Shown here: in pieces, positions 48,226 through 58,885 of the stretch | Layout of the letters: each line of letters starts with the position of its first letter | Numbering within the stretch: position 1 is the stretch's first letter | Assembly: GCA_946811695.1 (NCBI GenBank) | Contig: OX328125.1 | Span: 111,327,967 to 111,391,966 of the forward strand | Origin: Gonocerus acuteangulatus | Lineage: Eukaryota; Arthropoda; Insecta; Hemiptera; Coreidae | Length of the DNA: 64,000 bases | Direction of reading: 5' to 3' | The notes under the pieces: generated by a model | What the model was told of the DNA's origin: nothing | The model's input: the letters and a program-made list of their open reading frames with translations, nothing else | The model's database searches: none | Program-made: the position numbers and the translations under genes

Positions 48226-48335
48226 GAGCGAGTGTGTTTCCTATTTTAGTTGGAAAAAGTGAGACAGCGAGTGTGTGTTTCCTATTTTAGTTGGAAAAAG
48301 TGAGACAGCGAGTGTGTGTTTCCTATTTTTTTGGC
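48225..48335. repeat. 46-bp tandem repeat, ~2.5 units
   Basis: GAGTGTGTTTCCTATTTTAG, TTGGAAAAAGTGAGACAGC repeats almost unchanged, then ends in TTTTTTTGGCC. Confidence 0.75.
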
Positions 48336-48506
48336 CTTAAATCTTCTTTCTCTTTGAGATTTTGTTTTACATTTTTTACCAAATATCATTTTTTATTTAT
48401 TTTATTTAACGATGCACCACTTTGGGGTAAATTGCATCAAGTCACTTAATAGCTATATGCAGTTCATAGATATGTTATTATCCTACACCAGTTAAGTACA
48501 CAATAT

Positions 48507-49401
48507 TTAACCCTTTCCGTACGCAAAGGGCCTCTACGAGATGTGTTCTGCTCTACGGGTTACTAGCACCCGGCTTCGGTCCCCCTGTACGGGATACTAG
48601 CACCCGGCTTCGGTCCCCCTGTACGGGATACTAGCACCCGGCTTCGGTCCCCCTGTACGGGATACTAGCACCCGGCTTCGGCCCCCCTGTACGGGAGATA
48701 CTAGCACCCGGCTTCGGTCCCCCTGTACGGGATACTAGCACCCGGCTTCGGTCCCCCTGTACGGGATACTAGCACCCGGCGTTGGTCCCCCTGTACGGGA
48801 TACTAGCACCCGGCTTCGGTCCCCCTGTACGGGATACTTTTCCCTCTCTCGGTCACAGAGCCTCGACTTTCAGCCATCTCCTCGCCGTACTTAAACTCGT
48901 CTTTTATCATTTTCATTTTTATTTTGCTTACAATGATTATTAATTTTTATTTAAGTTGAATAGGTTTGGCGTTTAAATAATTATTTTATGTTGAAAAACT
49001 TAAGAATAAAAGACACAGGTTTTGTAAGTTTAAAAAAACACGATTATAAGATCTTAATACTTATAGATGTATAAAAACAAACGGTAATTTGACGTGGGTT
49101 GACCGGGTAAATAAGCGGAGAAGGCAACGAGTTGTAATTCGACATAAAACGACCAAAAACTTCATTCAACTGCCATCTAGTAATAAGCAGGAATACTAGA
49201 AGTACAATATGGTAACGCTAGATAGCTCTGAAGTCCAGAAATGAGAAGATAAAGAATGCGAGAGATACGCCGAGCTCTCGACTGCTGTATAAGTCCACGG
49301 TACGTGGGTCCCGTCTTCCTTCGACTTCTACACAAGTCTACGGTATGTGGGTCCCGGCAGCTCTCGACTGCTGGAGCAGTCCTCGGTACGGAAAGGGTTA
49401 T
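48507..49401. mobile_element. TTAA piggyBac-like MITE with 34-bp GC minisatellite
   Basis: TTAA at 48507 with end CCCTTTCCGTACGC, and at the right GGTACGGAAAGGG then TTAT (49398-49401), an inverted end with one changed target base. Inside, 48550-48836 has about 8.5 units of 34 bp (GATACTAGCACCCGGCTTCG, GTCCCCCTGTACGG), much more GC-rich than the window. A second, shorter repeat containing CTACGGTATGTGGGTCCCGG lies near the right end. Confidence 0.6.
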
Positions 49402-49587
49402 TACGAAATATCAATGCTTACAAATAAGTCTTTCTATTCCTAGAGACCAGCTCCAGGAGTACTTCCAGCAGATCGTAATCATACTGCCTTCTGGGTCCAG
49501 CAACTATACAGCTTGTCTTCATTTAATAGTAATGTATTTTAAAGTTCTATGATATGTATGATCCCTTGCATCAGTGCTGTCCATATA

Positions 49588-49665
49588 TTTTATAACTTGT
49601 TCACCAAAGTTAGACCACGTCGGGCTGGGCACTACTTGGATCGGTGACCGCCAGAGGACTTACGG
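49588..49665 (+). repeat. 5S rRNA-derived fragment
   Basis: TCACCAAAGTTAGACCACGT, CGGGCTGGGCACTACTTGGA and TCGGTGACCGCC match the 3' half of 5S rRNA (internal promoter region). It is probably a truncated relic of a 5S-headed SINE; no tail was found. Confidence 0.6.
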
Positions 49666-49891
49666 TTTGCAACGTTAAGGAGTGACAACTCCCGAGCTGA
49701 TACGTCGTAAAAGAAACTTAACTTTTAGCAAAGAGACAAAAATGTGTTTATCAACACCGGTCAACTGTTACTGTCTGATATCTCAGATGGGTTATTGTAA
49801 AAGGCGATTTATCGTTTTACAGAGTTTATTGTACTTTGAGCTTATTGTTCATATTATAAATTTAAGCTTGAACTAATGTTTTTTGAGTCAC

Positions 49892-50269
49892 CTGTAGAAT
49901 GGCTGTGTGCAAAGCTGTGATATTCTTGCGCCTTTGGTTGATGACTACTCCATCCTTCACTATGACCTTAGCTGAAGGCATCTTGCCCCCGTTCTCTATC
50001 AGCAGAGAACAGACCTCCTGATTCCTGCTGCTCTCTACACCTCGTCTCTCAGACAGCGATACCCCCAAGGTATACCCGTCGACTAGATTGGTCACTCTTC
50101 CAGGATACTCGGCAGGACGCTGACCAGCCACGTCTAGAGGAGTAAGTCCTGTCATGTCCTGGATGTTAGGATCAGCACCGACTGCTAGGAGGAATTCAAC
50201 TATCTTTGTGTAGGATCTCTCTGTGGCGAGGTGAAGGGCAGTCCGTCCCAGACCACAAGCCTCCGGGAC
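49892..50269 (-). CDS. TRPA-like gene A, exon 3 (ankyrin)
   Basis: 126 codons in phase 0, TATTGCAG|GTC to CTACAG|GTGACT. It encodes a full ankyrin repeat (GRTALHLATERSYTKIVEFL, then LTPLDVAGQRP), a 60-residue spacer and the start of another (KNITALHTAILQ). It corresponds to exon B3. Confidence 0.92.
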
Positions 50270-50371
50270 CTGCAATAGAAACAGAGAATTAAAATAATTC
50301 ATACTACCAGATATCTCCGTACAAGTGTCTCTAGTGTGGAGCCGTTAATTGCCAAGGTATCTCTAAATATT

Positions 50372-51040
50372 AGGGGCGAGGTTAGATCAGTGGTAGAGCA
50401 CTCCACTAATAAACCGAAGGGCACTAAACAATTTGAGCATAAATATGCTTTAGCGGTGACTAAACTAGCAAAAATCGTTACAAAAAGTGTCCGCTGGCGT
50501 TCGCGCATGCGTAGTGTCGTTCGCGCATGTGCACTGGCCATGTACGAAAAAGAAGACTGCATGTGTTACAAAAAGTGTTCGCTAGCGTTCGCGCTTGCGC
50601 AGTTGCGTTCGAGCATGCAGAGTCGCGTGTGTGCATACGCAGAGGCCATGTACGAAAAAGAAAACTGTATGTGTCACAAAAAGGTGTCCGCTTGCGTACG
50701 CGCATGCGCAATGCCGTGGCCATGTACGAAAAAGATGACTGTATGGTGTAGAGTACATTACATAGGTTTATCGGGTGGACCTAGCGTTACAAAAAGTGTC
50801 ACAACAAGGAGTCCGCTGGCGTTCGCGCATGCGCGGTGGCTTTGTACGAAAAAGAAGACTATATTTTATACGGTACATTACATAGGTTTGTCGGGTGGAC
50901 CTAAAGCATATTTATGTTCCTGAATTTGAGCAGAAGCCTCTAAAAAAAAAAAAAAATATTCTCCCAGTTTCAACTTTCGAGGGTTGGATTTGGGGTCCCC
51001 GATCGTCTCTAGGCTCGACCAGTCATTAATTAATCAATTT
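50372..51040 (+). mobile_element. tRNA-SINE family 1 split by a MITE
   Basis: The head GGGCGAGGTTAGATCAGTGG (A box) lies at 50372-50420 and the body TCGAGGGTTGGATTTGGGGT, CATTAATTAATCAATT resumes at 50980-51040. Between them is the element 50438-50922 with its target duplication, so the SINE was there first. It lies in the 962-bp intron A2/A3. Confidence 0.7.
50438..50922 (+). mobile_element. hAT-like MITE with GCGCATGCGC repeats (copy 2)
   Basis: AATTTGAG is duplicated at 50430-50437 and 50923-50930. Inverted ends CATAAATATGCTTTAG and CTAAAGCATATTTATG. Inside, four or five degenerate units each carry a GTGTCCGCTGGCGTTCGCGC-like segment, an exact or near GCGCATGCGC palindrome and GGCCATGTACGAAAAAGAAG. 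The long plus-strand open frame is caused by these repeats and is not taken as a gene. Confidence 0.75.
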
Positions 51041-51155
51041 TATAATTTGCAAAAAGCTCTCTGTGTCTTAAAAAGTACAAAGTCACCTCCAACCTCTCAT
51101 CAATAATTGGTCGAGGCGTATCGGAGGAGTCTGGCCACAAACACTGTAACACGAG

Positions 51156-51213
<58 letters not shown>

Positions 51214-51231
51214 GTATCCAAACATATTTAC

Positions 51232-51553
51232 CAGCTGCTGTAGTTCGTGATGATCATGGTTCCATGAATCCAATGAGTCAGTAGCTATCCCTCCAGGTAC
51301 ATCTGGTTGTATAGAGGAAGATACTAAACCCGGCTGGTTACAGAGAATGTACTGGAGACATGGAAGCATCCCAGCTCCAGCTGCAAGATGGTGAGGCTGT
51401 CTTCCTAGCCTGTCTCTGGCATCGCACACCTCTGGACTGTATTCGTGGAGTATCCTGATGGTAGGGTCCGAGCCTATGGCTGCTGCTATGTGGCATGCTG
51501 ATGTAAGGCTCTTCCTGCATCTTGCTTCTGGGGACGCGCCCTCGTCAAGCAGT
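51232..51553 (-). CDS. TRPA-like gene A, exon 2 (first ankyrin exon seen)
   Basis: Acceptor GATTCCAG|A, where one base completes a codon from a missing exon 1, then 107 codons to CAGCTG|GTAAAT. LLDEGASPEARCRKSLTSAC, then CHIAAAIGSDPTIRIL and GRQPHHLAAGAGMLPCLQYI are ankyrin repeats matching exon B2. The phase of entry demands an upstream exon like B1. I could not find one between 51554 and 64000, so it is beyond the window or too diverged. A (TA)n block at 51163-51209 lies just after the donor. Confidence 0.9.
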
Positions 51554-51645
51554 CTGGAATCAATGGGTAAATCTAGAGCTAAAACTTCGAGAGATTAATG
51601 TATACTCCTAGCAAAGATAATAATGTCGGTTGTCAAATACATTTG

Positions 51646-52156
51646 TCATTATACTGCATCAAAAAACATGTGTTTTCAATACTCGGTTTGGGTCCGTAAA
51701 ATAGTACTTTTCGGGCCTAGGTTTTGGTGCGCTAACCTTACCTGCTACTAATAAACATGTGTTTGAAGGAGGTTACTTTTAGATACTGTGATTCATTCTA
51801 ATATTTGTTTACTTATAATAAGTAGTGTGTTTAAAGTGCAATACAACATGGATATACCAGAAGATGTTTTAGAAGAAGCCCAAGAAGCTTTAAACGGACT
51901 ACTTCCAGCTAAATCTGTATTCCAAAAGGCAATGCCAAACAAAGATTTTAATATAATGAATAATCAGAATTGTGCTATAAATATTAATGTAAATGTATAA
52001 GTACTTTTCTTCTATTATTGGTTAATAAACAGATGTTTTTTTTCAAATAAAAAAAAGGTGTCAATTTAATTTCTTTTACTGTATCTTTACGTTATTACTA
52101 TTTTACGGACTCAAACCGAGTATTGAAAACGCACGTTTTTTGATGCAGTATAATGA
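51646..52156 (+). mobile_element. Transposon with 60-bp TIRs and a 50-codon ORF
   Basis: The ends TCATTATACTGCATCAAAAA (left) and, reversed, at 52097-52156 are inverted repeats of about 60 bp with few changes, continuing through ATACTCGGTTTG and GTCCGTAAAATAGT. The inside holds a short ORF with an AATAAA downstream. It looks like an internally deleted DNA element that kept its promoter, start and end. Confidence 0.7.
51848..52000 (+). CDS. Short ORF of TIR transposon (deleted recombinase?)
   Basis: MDIPEDVLEEAQEALNGLLP, AKSVFQKAMPNKDF and an Asn-rich end (NNQNCAININVNV), 50 aa, followed by AATAAA at about 52023. The ALNGLLPAKS opening resembles the start of tyrosine-recombinase-like proteins of animal mobile elements (LLPxKS before a YxxxxxxF region). 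This is from memory and weak. The small size suggests the middle was deleted in frame. Expression is unknown. Confidence 0.4.
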   Translation: MDIPEDVLEEAQEALNGLLPAKSVFQKAMPNKDFNIMNNQNCAININVNV

Positions 52157-52201
52157 AAAAGGGTTTTAATGTACTCAAGTATGAGCAGTATAATGAAAAG
52201 T

Positions 52202-52325
52202 ATTGTTCATAACACGTACCAAAAGTGTGTTTTCGGTGCTTGGTCTAATTTCCGCACCTCGGCTACGCCCCGCGCGTTAAACTCGACCGCGCACCGAAAA
52301 CAACCACTTTTGGTACTAGTGACGA
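52202..52325. repeat. Small foldback element
   Basis: GTACCAAAAGTGTGTTTTCG, GTGC pairs with GCACCGAAAAC and CCACTTTTGGTAC. The loop contains CACCTCGGCTACGCCCCGCG. No target duplication is clear. Confidence 0.6.
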
Positions 52326-52399
52326 AAATAACTATTTCGATTACATGTTTCATGTAAAAAGTGAAATATTCAATATAGATGATCATTAAAACAGAACCT

Positions 52400-52468
<69 letters not shown>

Positions 52469-53639
52469 TTTACAAGCACATAATCTGAAGATTATAATGT
52501 ATATATAAAAAAGTAATACAAAATCATACAGATCAGTTGTTGATACATTAGTATACTCTAATTTTATGTTTATTAATTGTTTATATTTTAACTTAATATC
52601 CTAACCAGTATAATTATTTGTATTTCACAGACAATTAGATGGAAAATGGCTTATAGCCGAAACGTTTCCACAACAAAAATGTAATTAAAATACAAAACTA
52701 TTGAAGACTTAATAAGCTGTTACCAACTATCTAGAATTATATATATGTATATATATATATGAAGTATGAGTAAAAGGTAAGATTTGAATGTGTGAGGTAA
52801 GATTGATTGTTGAAATACCCAGTTTCAACAGTACCTACCCGTGAAAGTTTAGCATCTTCCATGATAGAGAGGGAATGGGTTATTTCCCCCTTAAATTGGA
52901 TTAATTTTTTTGGTTGCTATTATGCATTGTGATTCTGACTACAAATCATTGATTAAAAAAATTATCGTTGCATTAAAATGAGGAAAAATATGTGCATACA
53001 AAAATGAAGTAAATATTGTGTAAAAAATAATATATTACATATGTAATCTTAAAATTATACATAGAATTTATAAATTATAATAGAAACAAAAATGTCAAAA
53101 AGTGATAGTTGAAGAATAGTCGCGTGGAGTACGACTGTCATCAGTTTTTTTTTTTTATTATATATATATTTTATTTTAAGAAATATCACAATCTACAATT
53201 CAATTGCGTTATGTAATTTGATATTAGTTACTTTCTCACGCCTCAGGTGTCTCCAGTTGTCAGCCGAATACCTTCCTTGTTAGGAAGGATTCTAGGATGA
53301 CCTGGAGTTACCTTACGCCATCCAACCACACCCTGCGACTAGCAGGGAGGATTGGAGGCGAATGAGGCGTGGCCTGTGATATCACGAGGAGAGAAGATAT
53401 GCATCGATATGACTCTCAATTTATACAATTATAATTTCTTTGATCACTCCACGGATAGTTGTTTTTGTTCACTCCACGACACTTCACTGCCTAAGTAAGT
53501 CTCGGGGCCACTTCCTGTTAAGGCGTCTTGGTGGAGAGGAAGGATGATTGGTGCTGGATAAGGATTGGGATATAGGATTAGGATGATTGATTAGTTTACT
53601 ATGGAAGGATGAGAAGCGGCTAGGGATTATATCTTGGAC

Positions 53640-53900
53640 AAAAGGGATCCACTCGCGAAGACTCCTAGCTCTGCATTTTGGGCACCTCCGTAACATACAC
53701 AGAAGCAGATCAAACACCTACATTATGTTTGGTCTAGGGTTCCACTCGCGAAGTCTCCTAGCTCCGCATTTTGGGCACCTCCGTAACATACACAGAAGCA
53801 GATCAAACACCTACATTATGTTTGGTCTAGGGTTCCACTCGCGAAGTCTCCTAGCTCCGCATTTTGGGCACCTCCGTAACATACACAGAAGCAGATGAAA
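53640..53900 (+). repeat. 93-bp tandem repeat, ~2.8 units
   Basis: CACTCGCGAAGTCTCCTAGC, GGGCACCTCCGTAACATACA and CATTATGTTTGGTCTAGG repeat with two or three changes. The unit is a multiple of three, which explains the open frame across it. 52700-53640 otherwise shows AT-rich DNA with no gene. Confidence 0.85.
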
Positions 53901-54105
53901 AAGGTGTCAATCACTATCATCACCCATGCGACCACTCGAGGGTTAACAGTAAAATAATTATATGAATTTACTATTACCAGGACAATTAAATAGATTTCTT
54001 GATAGGAGATGGTTAACCGTTGATGATGTGAAGATAGGGATTGTCGGGGGTCGGTCATTACTTCTTAATAATACAACATTTTACAGTGAAATTGGTTTTA
54101 TAGTT

Positions 54106-54144
54106 GCCGACATTTCGGCTTGAAATTCAAGCCTTCATCAGGGC
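54106..54144 (-). ncRNA. Hammerhead ribozyme motif (canonical core)
   Basis: Minus strand: GCC, CTGATGA (54141-54135), stem II GGCTTG/CAAGCC with a 5-nt loop (up to eight pairs), GAAA (54116-54113), TGTC, GGC. All core nucleotides of the type I hammerhead are present. Predicted cleavage lies after GTC (54111-54109). The same layout as 856-895 with minimal stem III points to Penelope-like elements. The flanks contain no recognisable reverse transcriptase. Confidence 0.65.
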
Positions 54145-54159
54145 TGTAAAAGGCTTGAA

Positions 54160-54540
54160 GTTCTTACTTTTCTCTCTAGATTACCACTACGAATACCAAG
54201 TTTCGTCGAAATATAACAAAAATCACGGCTGGTAGTGGCGAATTGGTATTACGGGTCCGGAATAAACCCCCCCTCCTAATGAACCGATTTAGTTTATTTT
54301 TACACCTCACTTTTCTCTCTAGATTACCACTACGAATACCAAGTTTCGTTGAAATATAACCAATATTACGGCTGGCATGGTCAAATTAGTGTTTTGGGTT
54401 CGGGGTAAACCCCCCCTTCCGGTGGACCGATTTTGGTGTTTAACGAACTCGTTCAATCGTTTGCTAATTGAACGCTATATACCACGTTTCTTGTAGAAAA
54501 AACAAAAACTCTGGCCGCTATCGTGTTAACAGACACACAA

Positions 54541-54602
<62 letters not shown>

Positions 54603-54723
54603 TTTAACGGGGGTCATTTTCGGCGTCTACTAGGTAGGATCGATAAGGATTTGAAGAAATTTTTCAAAAAATCCGTCATGAGAGCAACCTCAATAGCTAC
54701 TTTCCTTCGGAGGAAAGTGCTAA
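54160..54723 (+). mobile_element. Helitron-like family D, second copy
   Basis: TTACCACTACGAATACCAAG units, C-runs, GTTTGCTAATTGAACGC, (AC)n-(TA)n at 54535-54598, GGGGGTCATTTTCGGCGTCT, then hairpin CTTTCCTTCGGAGGAAAG and TGCTAA at 54723. It mirrors 4861-5640. Confidence 0.5.
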
Positions 54724-54727
54724 AACA

Positions 54728-54810
54728 AAAGGCATCAGTCCTATCCTGGCTAGAAAAGAGTGGTAACCTATAGATAACCCTTCCGAAAATTCTTAGTTAA
54801 TAATAATGTA
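54728..54810 (+). repeat. SINE body/tail fragment
   Basis: AGTCCTATCCTGGCTAGAAA, GAGTGGTAACCTATAG and TTAGTTAATAATAATG match the body of the SINE at 35936-36209, directly after the Helitron-like end. Confidence 0.6.
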
Positions 54811-54845
54811 CAGTATTCATAGGAAAATATATATATATATATATT

Positions 54846-54912
<67 letters not shown>

Positions 54913-54999
54913 TTCTGCGAATATTTGGGGTTGTAATGCGAGCCTTCTTGCGAGGTTTTAGGAAGGACTATTTGGTTTCGTGAGGTCAATTTTTTTACT

Positions 55000-55847
55000 G
55001 ATTTTTTTTTACGTATTCCCGCCCACCTTCATTACAGAAAGGACGTTTTTCCTGTGTATCTATTGAAGGTTTTCATGCCAGTCCGAAACTTATACAGTTA
55101 TAAAATGTAGTTTTATTCAAAACATGACCGAACCCCGATCAACTACAAGTTTTGCTTTTTATTTCGTTCTAAATTTTTATGAATGTCTACATTTTTTATG
55201 AAAGACCAAAAGAAAACGTTAACAGATTCCATTCTAAATTTTCCAAATCAGACTAGTCATAAGAATGGATACGCGCTGTGATGACGCAGTTCCATCGTCG
55301 GACATTTTTGTCTGCAGGTGGTCAGGTTATGTACGAGTAGTAAACAGTACTGACAACTTGTGACAACAAGTAACCGTAAAGCAGACATGAAGTGTATAAG
55401 GTTTTCGTGTAAGGTACGGTGATTCATTGTATACTTGCTGGTTGCTATAAGGAAGGGGATATTAGTGATAAGATATAACAGAAAACACACAGTTTGTTTA
55501 CTTTTGAAATTGATCACTTTACTTGTTTGTCTTATATTGTTCATTGTGGAATTTTTATTTTTAAAAATGGTTGGATGACAAATTAGGATGGATTCCTTAC
55601 AATTGCTCGATTAGCGTGTCATGCGTTCTACACAATAATGCGTTCAACACAATTATGTTACGTTACCAGAATCTTTCTTAATGTGTGTAAAAATGAAACA
55701 GAACGTTTGCATTTTTGAAAAATGTAAACGTTTTCCCTCATTTAAAAATCTAGATGCAAATAGAACATTCACATATTACATGGAAATAAACATTTACCTA
55801 GAATTTGTGATAAATTATTTAAAATATAAAAGTATTGAACAATTAAT
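55000..55847. other. AT-rich DNA before the 54-bp array
   Basis: No gene recognised. A GTCCG-family-like fragment (GATGACGCAGTTCCATCGTC) lies at 55278-55300. Confidence 0.5.
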
Positions 55848-58446
55848 TATAAATGTATTCTGTACTGAATATGCCTATATTTATAGTATAGGATGTAGAT
55901 TCATAAATGTATTCTGTACTGAATATGCCTATATTTATAGTATAGGATGTAGATTCATAAATGTATTCTGTACTGAATATGCCTATATTTATAGTATAGG
56001 ATTTAGATTCGTAAATGTATTCTGTACTTAGTATGCCTATATTTATAGTATAGGATGTAGATTCATAAATGTATTCTGTACTGAATATGCCTATATTTAT
56101 AGTATAGGATGTAGATTCATAAATGTATTCTGTACTGAATATGCCTATATTTATAGTATAGGATTTAGATTCATAAATGTATTCTGTACTGAATATGCCT
56201 ATATTTATAGTATAGGATGTAGATTCATAAATGTATTCTGTACTGAATATGCCTATATTTATAGTATAGGATTTAGATTCATAAATGTATTCTGTACTGA
56301 GTATGCCTATATTTATAGTATAGGATGTAGATTCATAAATGTATTCTGTACTGAATATGCCTATATTTATAGTATAGGATGTAGATTCATAAATGTATTC
56401 TGTACTGAATATGCCTATATTTATAGTATAGGATGTAGATTCATAAATGTATTCTGTACTGAATATGCCTATATTTATAGTATAGGATTTAGATTCATAA
56501 ATGTATTCTGTACTGAATATGCCTATATTTATAGTATAGGATGTAGATTCATAAATGTATTCTGTACTGAATATGCCTATATTTATAGTATAGGATTTAG
56601 ATTCATAAATGTATTCTGTACTGAGTATGCCTATATTTATAGTATAGGATGTAGATTCATAAATGTATTCTGTACTGAATATGCCTATATTTATAGTATA
56701 GGATGTAGATTCATAAATGTATTCTGTACTGAATATGCCTATATTTATAGTATAGGATGTAGATTCATAAATGTATTCTGTACTGAATATGCCTATATTT
56801 ATAGTATAGGATTTAGATTCGTAGATGTATTCTGTACTGAGTATGCCTATATTTATAGTATAGGATGTAGATTCATAAATGTATTCTGTACTGAATATGC
56901 CTATATTTATAGTATAGGATGTAGATTCATAAATGTATTCTGTACTGAATATGCCTGTATTTATAGTATAGGATTTAGATTCATAAATGTATTCTGTACT
57001 GAGTATGCCTATATTTATAGTATAGGATGTAGATTCATAAATGTATTCTGTACTGAATATGCCTATATTTATAGTATAGGATGTAGATTCATAAATGTAT
57101 TCTGTACTGAATATGCCTATATTTATAGTATAGGATGTAGATTCATAAATGTATTCTGTACTGAATATGCCTATATTTATAGTATAGGATTTAGATTCAT
57201 AAATGTATTCTGTACTGAATATGCCTATATTTATAGTATAGGATGTAGATTCATAAATGTATTCTGTACTGAATATGCCTATATTTATAGTATAGGATTT
57301 AGATTCATAAATGTATTCTGTACTGAGTATGCCTATATTTATAGTATAGGATGTAGATTCATAAATGTATTCTGTACTGAATATGCCTATATTTATAGTA
57401 TAGGATGTAGATTCATAAATGTATTCTGTACTGAATATGCCTATATTTATAGTATAGGATGTAGATTCATAAATGTATTCTGTACTGAATATGCCTATAT
57501 TTATAGTATAGGATTTAGATTCGTAGATGTATTCTGTACTGAGTATGCCTATATTTATAGTATAGGATGTAGATTCATAAATGTATTCTGTACTGAATAT
57601 GCCTATATTTATAGTATAGGATGTAGATTCATAAATGTATTCTGTACTGAATATGCCTATATTTATAGTATAGGATTTAGATTCATAAATGTATTCTGTA
57701 CTGAATATGCCTATATTTATAGTATAGGATGTAGATTCATAAATGTATTCTGTACTGAATATGCCTATATTTATAGTATAGGATTTAGATTCATAAATGT
57801 ATTCTGTACTGAGTATGCCTATATTTATAGTATAGGATGTAGATTCATAAATGTATTCTGTACTGAATATGCCTATATTTATAGTATAGGATGTAGATTC
57901 ATAAATGTATTCTGTACTGAATATGCCTATATTTATAGTATAGGATGTAGATTCATAAATGTATTCTGTACTGAATATGCCTATATTTATAGTATAGGAT
58001 GTAGATTCATAAATGTATTCTGTACTGAATATGCCTATATTTATAGTATAGGATTTAGATTCATAAATGTATTCTGTACTGAGTATGCCTATATTTATAG
58101 TATAGGATGTAGATTCATAAATGTATTCTGTACTGAATATGCCTATATTTATAGTATAGGATGTAGATTCATAAATGTGTTCTGTACTGAATATGCCTAT
58201 ATTTATATTATAGGATGTAGATTCATAAATGTATTCTGTACTGAATATGCCTATATTTATAGTATAGGATGTAGATTCATAAATGTATTCTGTACTGAAT
58301 ATGCCTATATTTATAGTATAGGATGTAGATTCATAAATGTATTCTGTACTGAATATGCCTATATTTATAGTATAGGATGTAGATTCATAAATGTATTCTG
58401 TACTGAATATGCCTATATTTATAGTATAGGATGTAGATTCATAAAT
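55848..58446. repeat. 54-bp satellite array, ~48 units
   Basis: Unit: ATAAATGTATTCTGTACTGA, ATATGCCTATATTTATAGTA, TAGGATGTAGATTC. Three variable sites (GAATATG/GAGTATG, GATGTAG/GATTTAG, CATAAATG/CGTAGATG) recur in an ordered way; a GAGTATG unit appears every three to seven units, giving a higher-order period near 324 bp in places. 54 is a multiple of three, so one frame stays open as an 18-residue repeat, but copy 4 has a stop and no gene is inferred. Confidence 0.95.
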
Positions 58447-58487
58447 GAATATGCAAGACTGAGAATTTTTCTCAGTCTTGCATATTC
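58447..58487. repeat. Perfect 19-bp stem hairpin at array end
   Basis: Arms 58447-58465 and 58469-58487 (GAATATGCAAGACTGAGAA and its complement) around TTT. The arm begins with the unit's own GAATATGC, so the array stops in a foldback. Confidence 0.85.
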
Positions 58488-58885
58488 AGTCATCCATCAA
58501 AGAATCAGACTCAAAACATGACATTAACCATACAATCCAAAAATCAGATTTCCTCCTAACTCAGACAGCGCATGATCTATAAAAACATTATCTGAAGATT
58601 ATAATATAATCTTTTAAAATAATTTCTAATAATTATTATGTTATTTATAATAATAATTATAAATAATATATTATTTATAATAATTTCTATATTATATTAT
58701 ATAATATAATATAGAAATAATACACTATCATACAGATAGACAGATTAAAAATGGCTTATAGCCGAAATGTTTCTGTAAAAAGATTTAATAACCTGGTGTG
58801 TGACATGCCGCACCATATTTAACTTAAAAATAAAATATATGCGGAATAAATAAAGCTGTTACCAACTACTTATACATATATGTAC
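58488..58885. other. AT-rich segment with a GAAACG-type repeat
   Basis: ATTATCTGAAGATTATAATA, AAATGGCTTATAGCCGAAAT and AAAGCTGTTACCAACTACT are shared with 52480-52735. It is possibly a relic related to the hammerhead-bearing elements; nothing coding is seen. Confidence 0.4.

Larger units (their letters stand above)
46875..49891 (-). other. Intron A3/A4
   Basis: 3.0 kb holding an inverted family A element, a 46-bp tandem repeat, a TTAA-flanked minisatellite element and a 5S rRNA-derived fragment. 46900-47380 shows only family A-like scraps. Confidence 0.7.

Noticed and set aside
50336..50923. 195-codon plus-strand open frame with repeated AMYEKED-type peptide
   Set aside because: It coincides with the tandem modules of a MITE that has target duplications, crosses into the SINE, and resembles no protein family.
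53484..53717. Missing first exon of TRPA-like gene A
   Set aside because: The minus-strand frame overlaps the 93-bp tandem repeat and lacks both an AG|GT donor in the right phase and similarity to exon B1.
55681..58521. Repeat protein of 18-residue units across the 54-bp array
   Set aside because: The frame is open only because the unit is a multiple of three; copy 4 has a stop, and codon usage and composition are not gene-like.
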